Source: Nocardia uniformis NBRC 13702 (GTDB taxonomy: Bacteria > Actinomycetota > Actinomycetes > Mycobacteriales > Mycobacteriaceae). Taken from it: DNA of 64,000 nt. The translations under genes and the position numbers were made by a program. The notes under the pieces were generated by a model that worked only from the letters and a program-made list of their open reading frames with translations, was not told the origin of the DNA and ran no database searches. The stretch lies in NCBI RefSeq assembly GCF_001613345.1, contig NZ_BDCE01000049.1, positions 1 through 64,000 on the forward strand, given 5' to 3'. Below, piece by piece: positions 33,279 through 41,808 of the stretch (its first letter is position 1; every line of letters starts with the position of its first letter).

Positions 33279-34598
33279 TCAGTCCTCCACGAGCCGGAAC
33301 ACCCGTTCCAGGCCCGCCCGGCCGGCGTCGATCTGCTCGACGGCTTTGTGCTGCAGGGTGTCGCGCAGGTCCGGTGCGGCCACCCAGAGGTCCCGCACCT
33401 GGTGGGCGAGCTCCCTTTCGAGATCAGTGGAATCCAGATGCACGACACGCAGGCCCGCACCGAACATGTCGGCCAGTCCATAGAATTTGTCGTCATAGTA
33501 CTGCGAGGCGGTGACACCAATGGCCGGAATACCTTGGGAGAGGGCGAAAACCGCGAGGTGATAGGCGCTGGTCACCAGTACCCGGCAGCGTGCGACCCGG
33601 CGTGCCACCTCAGCCGCGGTACCCGCGCGACCGATGACCGGCCGAGTGCGCGTGGCACCGGAGAGCAGGGGCAGGGTGGCGCGGCGGTCCTCGGAATCGT
33701 TCTCCGAGAGGATGAGCGGCGCGAGCGTGGCATCGAATTCCGCGGCGCCGGCGCGTACCGCCGCGCCGAGGGTGTCGCGCGCGGAATCGCTGATCTTCGT
33801 GGAGTCGCCCGCTCGCAGGCAGATACCCAGATCCGTGCCGATCTCGGGGCGGCGCATGCGGTAGGAGAATTCGATGGCGTCATCACCGGTGACCAGTACC
33901 CGGTCCGCGGCGACACCGAGGTCGGCGAGCAGTCGCGGACCGCGCAGCCCCTCCCGCACGGCGATCACATCCACGTCGGGGAGTACGGCGGCGGCGCGTT
34001 CGCGTAGCCGGGGATCGGTCAACGGCCCCAGTCCCTGCCCCAGCATGGCGGTCGGAATGCCCAGGGCGCGAGCGCGTTCGAGAAGATCCAGGGTGCGAGA
34101 CGCCTTGCGCTGATCATTATCGTTCAGATAACCGCCGCCCAGCGCGATGACCAGGGCGGCGTCCTCGACGGCGGCCGGAAGGGGCGGTCGCGGGGGTGTG
34201 TTCGAATGGAACTCCGCGCCGGTGAGCGCGTGCACACCCGAGACCGCCCACGACTTCGCCTCGCGCAGTCGGGCTTTGGGCACCTCACTCGCGGCGCGCC
34301 ACCACACCGACGCCGGACCTGTCAGTTTCGTCGCGGTGGCGTGTTCGAGCCGTCCCGCGAACCCGCCTCGTCCCCAGTACCCGCCGCTGTGCACAATCAC
34401 CGGTTCCGCGTCGGGTAGTACCGCGCGCAATACGCCGGGTTCCTCGGTGAGTACGCCGATGCGGGCGTTCGGCCAGCGCTGCCGCAACCGCTCCACCGTC
34501 ATCACCATCATGGCGATATCGCCCCGATTGCGCAGTCGATAGTCGCCGCTGTCCACCAGCACCTTGAATCCGTCGGCACCATCCCCCGCGCCAGACAT
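33279..34598 (-). CDS. Polysaccharide pyruvyl transferase family protein (copy 2)
   Basis: A 439-residue pyruvyl-transferase-family protein related to 18337-19704. Seen: RLRNRGDIAMMVMTVERLRQRWP, VIALGGGYLNDND, TAMLGQGLGPLTD, VTGDDAIEFSYRM, GICLRAGD and VTSAYHLAVFALSQGIPAIGV. ATG 34598, with the family-like sequence beginning within 15 residues, is preferred to 34706. It is the first gene of a two-gene unit with the GT2 at 32397. Two such enzymes in one locus suggest two ketal positions or two repeat-unit types. Confidence 0.83.
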   Translation of the reverse strand: MSGAGDGADGFKVLVDSGDYRLRNRGDIAMMVMTVERLRQRWPNARIGVLTEEPGVLRAVLPDAEPVIVHSGGYWGRGGFAGRLEHATATKLTGPASVWWRAASEVPKARLREAKSWAVSGVHALTGAEFHSNTPPRPPLPAAVEDAALVIALGGGYLNDNDQRKASRTLDLLERARALGIPTAMLGQGLGPLTDPRLRERAAAVLPDVDVIAVREGLRGPRLLADLGVAADRVLVTGDDAIEFSYRMRRPEIGTDLGICLRAGDSTKISDSARDTLGAAVRAGAAEFDATLAPLILSENDSEDRRATLPLLSGATRTRPVIGRAGTAAEVARRVARCRVLVTSAYHLAVFALSQGIPAIGVTASQYYDDKFYGLADMFGAGLRVVHLDSTDLERELAHQVRDLWVAAPDLRDTLQHKAVEQIDAGRAGLERVFRLVED

Positions 34599-34778
34599 CC
34601 CCACTATGGTCTTCCTTCCGCGAGCCGGTGACCACCGGCGATCCCAGTACGGAGGAGCATGAATCCGCAGCGAATCTATCGCACCGTGCGAGTCGGCGCC
34701 ATCCACCCGTGGATGAGCGAAAGCGTTTCGTCCCCAGGGTAATCCGCTTGGCTCCCGAGTCAGACGCTACGCCCCGGG

Positions 34779-35910
34779 TCAGACGCCACACAGGGCGGCA
34801 TCGACGACCGCGTCCAGATCCGCGCCCTCGGTACGCACTCGCAGAATATCCGGCAACTGATTCATGCTGACGGTGACCGATTTCTCCGCCGTCGCGGCAC
34901 CGTAGACGAAGAAGCCGTGCATGGAACCACCGTGCCCCCATGCCTCGATACCGCATGAGGTGGTGTGGTGGAACAGGCCGAGCCCGAAGTTCTCCTGTCG
35001 GCGCGCATCGCCGCTGGGGACGGTGCTGCGCATGTGCGCGAGTTCGGCTTCGGCGAGGATCCGGCCCGACAGCAGTGCCGTGAAGAATCGATTGAGGTCC
35101 GCGCCGGTGGAGACCATGGCACCGTCCGGCAGTCCCCAGCCCGGATCGATATCGGTGATATCGGTTCGCGCCGCGCCGAATTGATGGTATGCGCGTGGGT
35201 GCGGCCCGCGAATGATGTTCTCCAGCGGGGCGAGCGGCCAGTAGGTGTCCTCGAGTCCCAACGGAAGGAGAATCCGCCGGGTCACCTCGAGCCCGATGGG
35301 CGCCCCGGTCACGCGCTCGACCAGGCTGCCCGCCAGCAGGTAGTTGGTATTCGAGTATTCGGCCCGCGCCCCGGGTTCGAATACGGCGGCCTGGTCGAGG
35401 CCGATACGGATCAGGGTGTCCGCCGGTTGGGCTCGTCGGAGGGCGGCCACCGAACCGAGATCTATCCGGGTGAGATAGTCGGGGATTCCGCTGGTGTGCT
35501 GCAATAGGTTTCGGACCGCGATGCGGTTGCCGTCACCACCGGGCCCGGACACCACGCCGGGCAGGTAGCGCTCCACCGGGGGCGTCGAGGTCCACCTTGC
35601 CCTCGGCGACGAGGAGCAGCACCACGGTCGCCACGAAGGTCTTGGTATTGCTGGCGATCCGTACCTGGGAGTTGTCCGGGAAGGGGGTGTTCGTGCCGAT
35701 ATCGCCGACCCCGCTATCGATCTGAACGTCACGATCCCCGACGGTCACGATCAGTTGCGCGCCCGGCACATCGGCGGCCCGCACCACCTCATCGAGGCCG
35801 GGTCGCAGCAGGGAGGCCAGGGCTTCGGGGCGGGCGGTGGAGATCGCGCTCGCGGTGAGGGTCGAGAACACCGCGGCCACCACTGTTATGGCCAGGACGA
35901 AACGTCGCAT
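34779..35910 (-). pseudogene. Beta-lactamase-fold serine hydrolase, frameshifted
   Basis: A gene for a secreted class C beta-lactamase-like/D-Ala-D-Ala-carboxypeptidase-type hydrolase split by one frame change. N-terminal frame (from ATG 35910): signal peptide, then IASNTKTFVATVVLLLVAEGKVDLDAP, with catalytic SxxK (SNTK). The other frame (to 34779) continues VERYLPG, LLQHTSGIPDY, the YSNTNY YxN motif, and HGGSMHGF. The break is in a G5 run at 35578-35582 (C5 on the coding strand), which has one base more than the reading frame needs. All catalytic motifs survive, so this is a recent mutation, a phase-variable run or a sequencing error. Confidence 0.85.
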
Positions 35911-36023
35911 GGGTCTCCGATGGTTGGTCCGCCCCTGCCACGGCCATACGCGCGTCCGCGACGAATGGTTCGGCCGGGCGTGGCGACTTCGTGGAGACCG
36001 GGCAGTGCGGCACGCTGACTCCC

Positions 36024-36578
36024 ATGTGGCAAGACTTGCTGATGCCCGGCACCGAGGTGCCGGAGAAGATTATCCGCACCATCGCGGTGTATTTCGCGGT
36101 CGCCCTGCTGCTGCGAGTCGCCGGGAAACGCGACCTGGCGCAGCTCAACACCTTCGACCTGGTGGTCATGCTGCTGCTGTCGAATGTGGTGCAGAACGCC
36201 GTCATCGGCGATGACAATTCGCTGGCGGGCGGGTTGATCGGCGCGGTCACCCTGGTCGCCACCAATGCCGTGGTGGTGCGGGCGAGCGTGAAGTACCCAG
36301 GGCTGAGCCGGGTCTTCGAGGGCAAACCGGACACCCTGATCAAGAATGGCGAGTATCTCGACAATCGGCTGTGGAAGCTGGGTTTGCGGCGGGCCGATAT
36401 CGGGCAGGCCATCCGCAATCAGGGCGCTCGGTCGGTGAAAGACGTGGCCGAGGCGACCATGGAGCCGGGCGGTACGGTACTCGTCCAGCTGCGCGATAAG
36501 GATCGAACCGCTACCAAGGCCGATATCGATCGGCTGCTCGCCGAAATCCGCAAACTCGAGGCACGGCTGGACAGGTGA
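36024..36578 (+). CDS. DUF421 (YetF-like) membrane protein
   Basis: A 184-residue protein with about three N-terminal hydrophobic helices (about 13-95) and a C-terminal DUF421 domain: TIAVYFAVALLLRVAGKRDLAQLNTFDLVVML, the QNAVIGDD motif, then LSRVFEGKPDTLIKNGEY and RADIGQAIRNQG. DUF421/YetF proteins are membrane proteins of unresolved function, often with a cytoplasmic four-stranded domain. ATG 36024 is chosen because the 11 upstream in-frame codons are not family-like. It is divergent from the hydrolase (35910) and convergent with the kinase. Confidence 0.85.
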   Translation: MWQDLLMPGTEVPEKIIRTIAVYFAVALLLRVAGKRDLAQLNTFDLVVMLLLSNVVQNAVIGDDNSLAGGLIGAVTLVATNAVVVRASVKYPGLSRVFEGKPDTLIKNGEYLDNRLWKLGLRRADIGQAIRNQGARSVKDVAEATMEPGGTVLVQLRDKDRTATKADIDRLLAEIRKLEARLDR

Positions 36579-36581
36579 GTC

Positions 36582-38087
36582 TCAGTTGGGAAACGCCTCG
36601 CTGACCCACTTGCTGCACAGCCATCGGCCGTCCACATAGTCCATGGCCATGGCCAGACTCTTCGTCTCGGTGGTCTCGGGTTTGCCCTCGGTCGTGTTGA
36701 TCTGCACGACCTCGGCGGTGATCTCGTAGTGGGTGTCATTGCCTGAGGTCACGGTGCAGGTGGCGTCCCCGGCTCGGGACTTCTCGGAATCGGTCGCCAT
36801 CAGCAGGCGTAGCGCTGGGAACATTTGGGGCGCTTGCACTTTCCAGGTACCGGTGGCCCCGGCCTCGACCTGGGCTTCCCAGTTGGACGGCGTCTCGTAG
36901 TCGTAGGTGACCATCAGTTCGGCGTAGTCGCAGGCGGCCTGTTCGGCGGCTTGACGGGTGCCCTCAGAGGGGGCGCCGCCGCCCGAGGTGCCGCCGATGA
37001 AGCTGAAGTGCAGTGCGCCGGTAGAGAATCCGACACCGACGCCGAAGGTGAGCAGGACGGCGATGACGGCTGCCACGATGAGGGCCGACCGCTGGCGGCG
37101 GCCACGCGGGCGGTCCGGGGCCGCGCGCCGAGTGGTCGCGAAATTGTTCACGGTGGGGGCGTACACATTCGATATCGGTCCGAACGCGCCGGACTGCGAG
37201 GTGCCCGGCGCGGGCGTGTACGTCCCGTTCAGCGCCCGCGCGGCCGCGGTGGCGAGCTCCCCACAGCTGCCGAACCGCTGCCGCGCGTCCTTCGCCAGGG
37301 CACGTTCGATGACATGATCGAAAGCCGTTGGTACCGAGGGGTTCCGAACGCTGGGAAGTGGGATCGGCGTATTCAGATGCCCATTGATGACCTGCGCGGT
37401 ACTCGCGCCCGGATACGGCAGCTCACCGGTGAGCATGTGGTAGAGCGTGCAGCCCAGCGCGTACACATCCGCACGCTGGTCGACATCGCCCAGCTCGAAT
37501 TGTTCCGGAGCCGCGTACTGGAGGCTCGCGTACATCTCGCCGGTGCGTGTCAGGGCGCTGGTGTGATCGAGGGCCTTGGCGATCCCGAAATCGGCCAGGT
37601 ACACCTGCTGATGCGGCCCCCACTCCAGCAGAATATTGGCGGGCTTCACATCCCGGTGCAGTACACCCGCACGGTGGGCGTGGTCGAGGGCCTTCGCCGT
37701 TTCGCCGACAATCCGCACCGCGTAGTCCGGCCGCAGTGGACCGTCCCGCAACACGGCCGCCACATCGGTGCCCTCGACGTACTGGATGGCCATCCACAGC
37801 CGGTGCTCATCGCGTCCTCGCGCGTACACGGCCACGATATTCGGATGCGACAGCCGCGCGGCGGTATCGGCTTCGCGGAGGAAGCGCGCCCGCACCTCGG
37901 GATCATCGGCGACGGCCGCACCGAGCAGCTTCAAGGCCACCGGCCGGGGCAGATCCCGATCCTGAGCGAGATACACCTCGCCCATCCCTCCCGCACCCAA
38001 CAGCCGTTCGATCCGGTAGCCGGCGAACGTCTGCCCCTGAGTCAGCGTCCGACCCACCTGCCTTACCTGCCTACCTCCGACTGCCAC
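36582..38087 (-). CDS. Transmembrane Ser/Thr protein kinase
   Basis: A 501-residue PknB-type kinase. The kinase domain (about 20-285) has LLGAGGMGEVYLA (Gly loop, 29-41), catalytic Lys53, GVLHRDVKPANIL with Asp146, DFGIA (166-170) and the AAPEQF motif (about 192-197). A juxtamembrane linker and one membrane helix (about 335-357) lead to an exported C-terminal domain of about 130 residues with three cysteines (ACDYAEL, ATCTVT, LCSKW), a likely extracellular sensor of unknown ligand. It shares no operon with the DUF421 gene and starts beside a 358-bp gap. Confidence 0.9.
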   Translation of the reverse strand: MAVGGRQVRQVGRTLTQGQTFAGYRIERLLGAGGMGEVYLAQDRDLPRPVALKLLGAAVADDPEVRARFLREADTAARLSHPNIVAVYARGRDEHRLWMAIQYVEGTDVAAVLRDGPLRPDYAVRIVGETAKALDHAHRAGVLHRDVKPANILLEWGPHQQVYLADFGIAKALDHTSALTRTGEMYASLQYAAPEQFELGDVDQRADVYALGCTLYHMLTGELPYPGASTAQVINGHLNTPIPLPSVRNPSVPTAFDHVIERALAKDARQRFGSCGELATAAARALNGTYTPAPGTSQSGAFGPISNVYAPTVNNFATTRRAAPDRPRGRRQRSALIVAAVIAVLLTFGVGVGFSTGALHFSFIGGTSGGGAPSEGTRQAAEQAACDYAELMVTYDYETPSNWEAQVEAGATGTWKVQAPQMFPALRLLMATDSEKSRAGDATCTVTSGNDTHYEITAEVVQINTTEGKPETTETKSLAMAMDYVDGRWLCSKWVSEAFPN

Positions 38088-38445
38088 GAACTGCCGATCA
38101 CCCTACTGCACCGGGTTTTCGTTCCGGTGCCCCGAAGATTGACGGCACCGGTGCGGCCCGCGCCATGCCCGACATCGGCGCAGCCCTACCGCTGCTACGT
38201 CGACTACATACGCTGTACGCCGTAGTCGACACCGACTCGAGGAGCGATGCCCGCGAGACGATCGCACTCAGTAGGCGCTGCCGGCCACTAGCCTCCGACT
38301 CCGCAATAACCGACCTACCTGCACCGATTGACATACACTTGGCCGACAGGGGATTCGGATCGCGAGCGCGGGCCCAGGCGATATGGACCGGCCCCGGGGT
38401 GATGTGTCGGTGGGGTGTGCCGACGGCGGTGACAGAAGGGAACCG
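38088..38445. promoter_or_regulatory. 358-bp divergent control region
   Basis: Between the kinase (minus) and the aminomutase operon (plus). A perfect 9-bp inverted repeat, GTCGACTAC (38199-38207) and GTAGTCGAC (38222-38230), is separated by 14 bp. A TTGACA at 38328-38333 could be a -35 element for the plus-strand operon, although no good -10 follows. GAAGGGA at 38436 serves as ribosome-binding site. No gene is seen. Confidence 0.45.
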
Positions 38446-39798
38446 ATGCGCGACTTCCACCGCAGCAATGCGATTCAGGAGCAGCTGCACGATGTGGTGC
38501 CGGGCGGTGCGCACACGTACGCCCGAGGAGCCGACCAGTATCCCGAATCCATGGCCCCGGTCCTGGTGCGCGGCAGCGGATCCCATGTCTGGGACTGCGA
38601 CGGCAACGAGTATGTGGAATACGGCATGGGTTTACGCTCGGTCACCCTCGGACACGGATACCAGCCCGTGGTGGAGGCCGTCGCGCGAACCATCGCCGAC
38701 GGCGTCAATTTCTCCCGACCGACCGAACTCGAATTGCTTGCCGCACAGGATTTCCTGCGGTTGGTCCCCGGTGCCGACATGGTGAAATTCGCCAAGAACG
38801 GCTCCGATGCCACCACCGCCGCCGTACGGTTGGCGCGAGCCGCGACCGGACGGGAGTTCATCGCCATCAGCGATCAACCGTTCTTCTCCGTCGATGACTG
38901 GTTCATCGGCACGACCGCCATGAACGCGGGCATTCCACCGACGGCGACAGCGCGCTTTCGCTACAACGACCTCGAATCACTGGCCACCGTTTTGCGGGCA
39001 CAGCCGGTGGCCTGCGTCTTCATGGAGGCCGCCACCGCCCTCGCCGAACCGGCCCCTGGATTTCTGGAAGGTGTTCGCGCACTGTGCGATCAGCACGGCG
39101 CACTGTTGGTGTTCGACGAGATGATCACCGGCTTTCGCTGGTCGGCCCGGGGTGCGCAACAGGTCTACGGCGTGACACCCGACCTCTCGTGCTGGGGCAA
39201 GGCCATGGGGAACGGCTTCCCGATCTCGGCGTTGGCGGGCAAACGCGAATACATGGAACTGGGTGGACTGCGCACCGACGCCGAGCGGGTCTTCCTGCTC
39301 TCCACCACGCACGGTCCGGAAACCGGGTCGCTCGCCGCCTTCCGCGCGGTCGTACGGGCCTATGCCACAACCGATCCGATCGCCCGGATGGAGCGGGCGG
39401 GCCGACGCCTCGCCGAGGGCGTCAATGCCATTGCCGCCGAGCTGGGGATCGGCGATTACCTTCAGGTCGTCGGGCGGCCTTCGTGTTCGGTGTTCCTCAC
39501 CAAGGATCCCGAGGGCAGGCCGTCGCAGGAGTTCCGCACGCTGTTCTTGCAGGAGCTGGTGGGGCGGGGGGTGCTCGGGCAGTCGTTCGTCACCTCCGCC
39601 GCGCATACCGATGCGGATATCGATCTGACTATCGAGGTCTGCCGGGAGGCGGCCACCGTGTATCGCCGGGCGGTGGCGCAGGGAGGGGTTGAGGGGCTGG
39701 TGAAAGGGCGGGCAGTCGCCCCGGCATTGCGGCGGTTTGCCGCACCCCGTCGGGTAGCGACAACGCCTATCGATGTCGCCCACATGCTGTATTCATAG
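38446..39798 (+). CDS. Class III aminotransferase, glutamate-1-semialdehyde aminomutase-like
   Basis: A 450-residue PLP enzyme of the glutamate-1-semialdehyde 2,1-aminomutase (HemL) subgroup of class III aminotransferases. Seen: GGAHTYARGADQYPE, VKFAKNGSDATTAAVRLARAATGR (PLP-phosphate region), VFDEMITGFRW with PLP-contacting Asp224, and Lys252 in CWGKAMGNGFP. It carries an unusual C-terminal tail after the fold. As there is no heme context and it is followed by an SDR and an amidohydrolase, it is probably not HemL but a related aminotransferase or aminomutase for an uncharacterised pathway. ATG 38446 has an AGAAGGGA site. Confidence 0.85.
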   Translation: MRDFHRSNAIQEQLHDVVPGGAHTYARGADQYPESMAPVLVRGSGSHVWDCDGNEYVEYGMGLRSVTLGHGYQPVVEAVARTIADGVNFSRPTELELLAAQDFLRLVPGADMVKFAKNGSDATTAAVRLARAATGREFIAISDQPFFSVDDWFIGTTAMNAGIPPTATARFRYNDLESLATVLRAQPVACVFMEAATALAEPAPGFLEGVRALCDQHGALLVFDEMITGFRWSARGAQQVYGVTPDLSCWGKAMGNGFPISALAGKREYMELGGLRTDAERVFLLSTTHGPETGSLAAFRAVVRAYATTDPIARMERAGRRLAEGVNAIAAELGIGDYLQVVGRPSCSVFLTKDPEGRPSQEFRTLFLQELVGRGVLGQSFVTSAAHTDADIDLTIEVCREAATVYRRAVAQGGVEGLVKGRAVAPALRRFAAPRRVATTPIDVAHMLYS

Positions 39799-39836
39799 TT
39801 CGGAACCGAATCACGAATGCGAACGCAGGTGAGGCA

Positions 39837-40577
39837 GTGGCCCGAGGCAGCGACGAACGCGGAGTGCTCATAACCGGTGGGGCGGGGGATATCGGTCGGG
39901 CCGTGGCCCGACGGATAACGGAGTCCGGGGTCGGGGTTGTGGTTGCCGATGTCGACGCCGCGGCAGCGAAGCGTGTCGCCGGCGAACTCGGCCCGAAGGC
40001 CACCGCGGCACATCTCGATCTCACCGACGCCGACAGCATCGAGACCGTCGCGCGCACGCTGCGGGGCACCATCTCCGCCGTCGTACACTGCGCTGGTCTG
40101 GCGATAGTGACCCCCTTTCTGGCCGGCTCCGTCGATCATTGGGACGCCATGATCGAGGTGAATCTGCGCGGGCCGATGTTGCTCACCAAGGCGCTACTAC
40201 CCGGTCTGCTGGACGCCGATTCGGCACGGGTGGTTTTCGTATCGTCGGATGGGGCGCGGGCCGGGGCGGGCGGGGAGGCGGTCTACGCGGCTACCAAATC
40301 GGGTCTGTTCGGGTTCGCGAAGTCGCTGGCGCGGGAGTTCGCTCGAGAACAGGTCACCGTGAATGTGGTGTGTCCGGGTCCGATCGAAGGGCAGCTGGTG
40401 ACTCGCACCATGGCGCACCATCCGGGGAATCTCGCGGCTCTCGAGAAGGCCATCCCCATGAAGCGTCTCGGCCGACCGGATGAGGTCGCCGCGCTCATCG
40501 CGTGGCTGGCGAGCCCGGAGGCCAGTTACGTCACCGGCCAGTTGATCAGCGTCAGCGGCGGCATCACCATGTCTTGA
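39837..40577 (+). CDS. Classical SDR oxidoreductase
   Basis: A 246-residue classical short-chain dehydrogenase: TGGAGDIGRAVARR (cofactor loop), VADVDAA (Asp after the second strand suggests NAD+ preference), HCAG, VSSDGARAG with active-site Ser, YAATKSG (YxxxK), CPGPIEGQLV and VTGQLISVSGG C-terminus. GTG 39837 is the start. It lies 38 bp after the aminotransferase and 46 bp before the amidohydrolase. Its stop lies in an 18-19 bp tandem repeat. The substrate is unknown; an alcohol/ketone step between aminotransferase and hydrolase is inferred. Confidence 0.88.
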   Translation: MARGSDERGVLITGGAGDIGRAVARRITESGVGVVVADVDAAAAKRVAGELGPKATAAHLDLTDADSIETVARTLRGTISAVVHCAGLAIVTPFLAGSVDHWDAMIEVNLRGPMLLTKALLPGLLDADSARVVFVSSDGARAGAGGEAVYAATKSGLFGFAKSLAREFAREQVTVNVVCPGPIEGQLVTRTMAHHPGNLAALEKAIPMKRLGRPDEVAALIAWLASPEASYVTGQLISVSGGITMS

Positions 40578-40604
40578 ATATTTCAGCATGTCTTGATATT
40601 TCAG
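40568..40604. repeat. Two-copy tandem repeat across the SDR stop codon
   Basis: CATGTCTTGAATATTTCAG (40568-40586) and CATGTCTTGATATTTCAG (40587-40604) are adjacent copies differing by one deleted A. Copy 1 holds the SDR stop TGA (40575-40577). This looks like a recent slippage duplication. Confidence 0.9.
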
Positions 40605-40623
40605 CGTGAAGGAGTAGCGCCCC

Positions 40624-41496
40624 ATGCTCGACCGCTCAGTCGTCGACGCGCACATACATCTGTGGGATACCACCACTCACCATTCGTGGTACCCGCGGCT
40701 CAGTGAATTCGCCACGCACACCGGCCATCCCGGCCTCGCCGACGACTTCCTACTGCCCGACTACGACCGCGCCGCCGAACCCACCCGGGTATCGGGCCTG
40801 GTTCACGTCTCCGCCGCCACCGCCCCACACGCCTACCTCGAGGAAACGCGCTGGGTGGACCAGCTGGCCGCGGGACGACCGGTCGCTGTCATCGGCTCCG
40901 TCGACCCGGGCCTCGGCACCGGCGCACTCGTCGAACACCTCGAGGAACAAGCCCGCAGCCGCCGATTTCGCGGTATCCGCGTCTATCGGGGCCTGTCGCC
41001 CAACACTCCCTCTGCCGACACCATCGTCTCCTGGCTGCGCGACCGCGACGCCGTCTTCGACCTGGTGTGCGCGCCCGACGATATGGCCGACTGGATCGAC
41101 TTCCTGGTCGGATACCCGGATCTGCGGGTCGTGCTGGAACACCTCGGCTCCCCGGCGGGTACCGCCCCGGACCAGCGGACCGCCTGGCAGAAGGCGATCA
41201 CCCTGGCCGCCAAGGAAACCGATTGGAAGTGCAAGGTCTCCGGTCTCGGCATGGTCTGTCCGGACCTGTCCTGGGACTCGCTCGCCTTCTGGTTGGAGAC
41301 GACGGCTGACCTGTGGGGTTGGCGGCGACTGCTGTTCGGCTCCAATATGCCGATCGACCGCATGGCCGGAAGCTACAGCGAACTCCTCGCCACCGTCGAC
41401 CGCATGGTTACCGCCGATGCCACCGAACAGGAGAGCGATTTCTTCTATCGCGCGAACGCCGGCACGATCTACCGGCTCGAGGAGCCGACCGAGTAG
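40624..41496 (+). CDS. Amidohydrolase family protein
   Basis: A 290-residue amidohydrolase_2-type metal hydrolase: VVDAHIHLWDT (HxH metal ligands), PRLSEFA, GFRGIRVYRG-type strand (FRGIRVYRG), VVLEHLGSPAG (His ligand), WKCKVSGLG and a late FGSNMPIDR with conserved Asp. Family members are decarboxylases or lactone/amide hydrolases such as those for cyclic amides and 4-oxalomesaconate-type acids; the substrate here is unknown. GTGAAGGAG precedes ATG 40624. It completes the aminotransferase-SDR-hydrolase operon. Confidence 0.85.
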   Translation: MLDRSVVDAHIHLWDTTTHHSWYPRLSEFATHTGHPGLADDFLLPDYDRAAEPTRVSGLVHVSAATAPHAYLEETRWVDQLAAGRPVAVIGSVDPGLGTGALVEHLEEQARSRRFRGIRVYRGLSPNTPSADTIVSWLRDRDAVFDLVCAPDDMADWIDFLVGYPDLRVVLEHLGSPAGTAPDQRTAWQKAITLAAKETDWKCKVSGLGMVCPDLSWDSLAFWLETTADLWGWRRLLFGSNMPIDRMAGSYSELLATVDRMVTADATEQESDFFYRANAGTIYRLEEPTE

Positions 41497-41808
41497 ACCC
41501 ACCATTAACCGCAGATTTGCCAAGTGCGTCGAGCGGTTACACGAAAATACTTGTTACACATATCAACTCGGAATGGACCGAGGTGACCAGTCCCACAGCC
41601 CGACGACTTGCCCCGTCAAATGGGTGAGCCGTAAAGTTACTCACCAGTTAGGCACGGAGTTGTTCCTACTTCGGCCCGACTTCTGATAGCGGGCCGGGCA
41701 TTCATATCTTCAGCATCCACGTCCGCATCCACCGACGCATGTCGGACGAACTCCGTTGGACACCAAACACCGTTGGACACCAACAGGTTCGAAAATAAGG
41801 AGGGGACG
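41497..41808. promoter_or_regulatory. 312-bp control region upstream of the fatty acyl-CoA reductase
   Basis: No gene is seen. An interrupted inverted repeat, GGTGA-GCC-GTAA-AG-TTAC-TCACC, spans 41623-41645 and could be an operator. GGCCCG/CGGGCC arms at 41673-41695 form a weak stem-loop that may end the amidohydrolase transcript. Two 17-bp near-identical copies (CCGTTGGACACCAA + 3 bp) at 41753-41769 and 41770-41786 lie just before the AAGGAGGGG ribosome-binding site (41797-41805). Confidence 0.5.
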
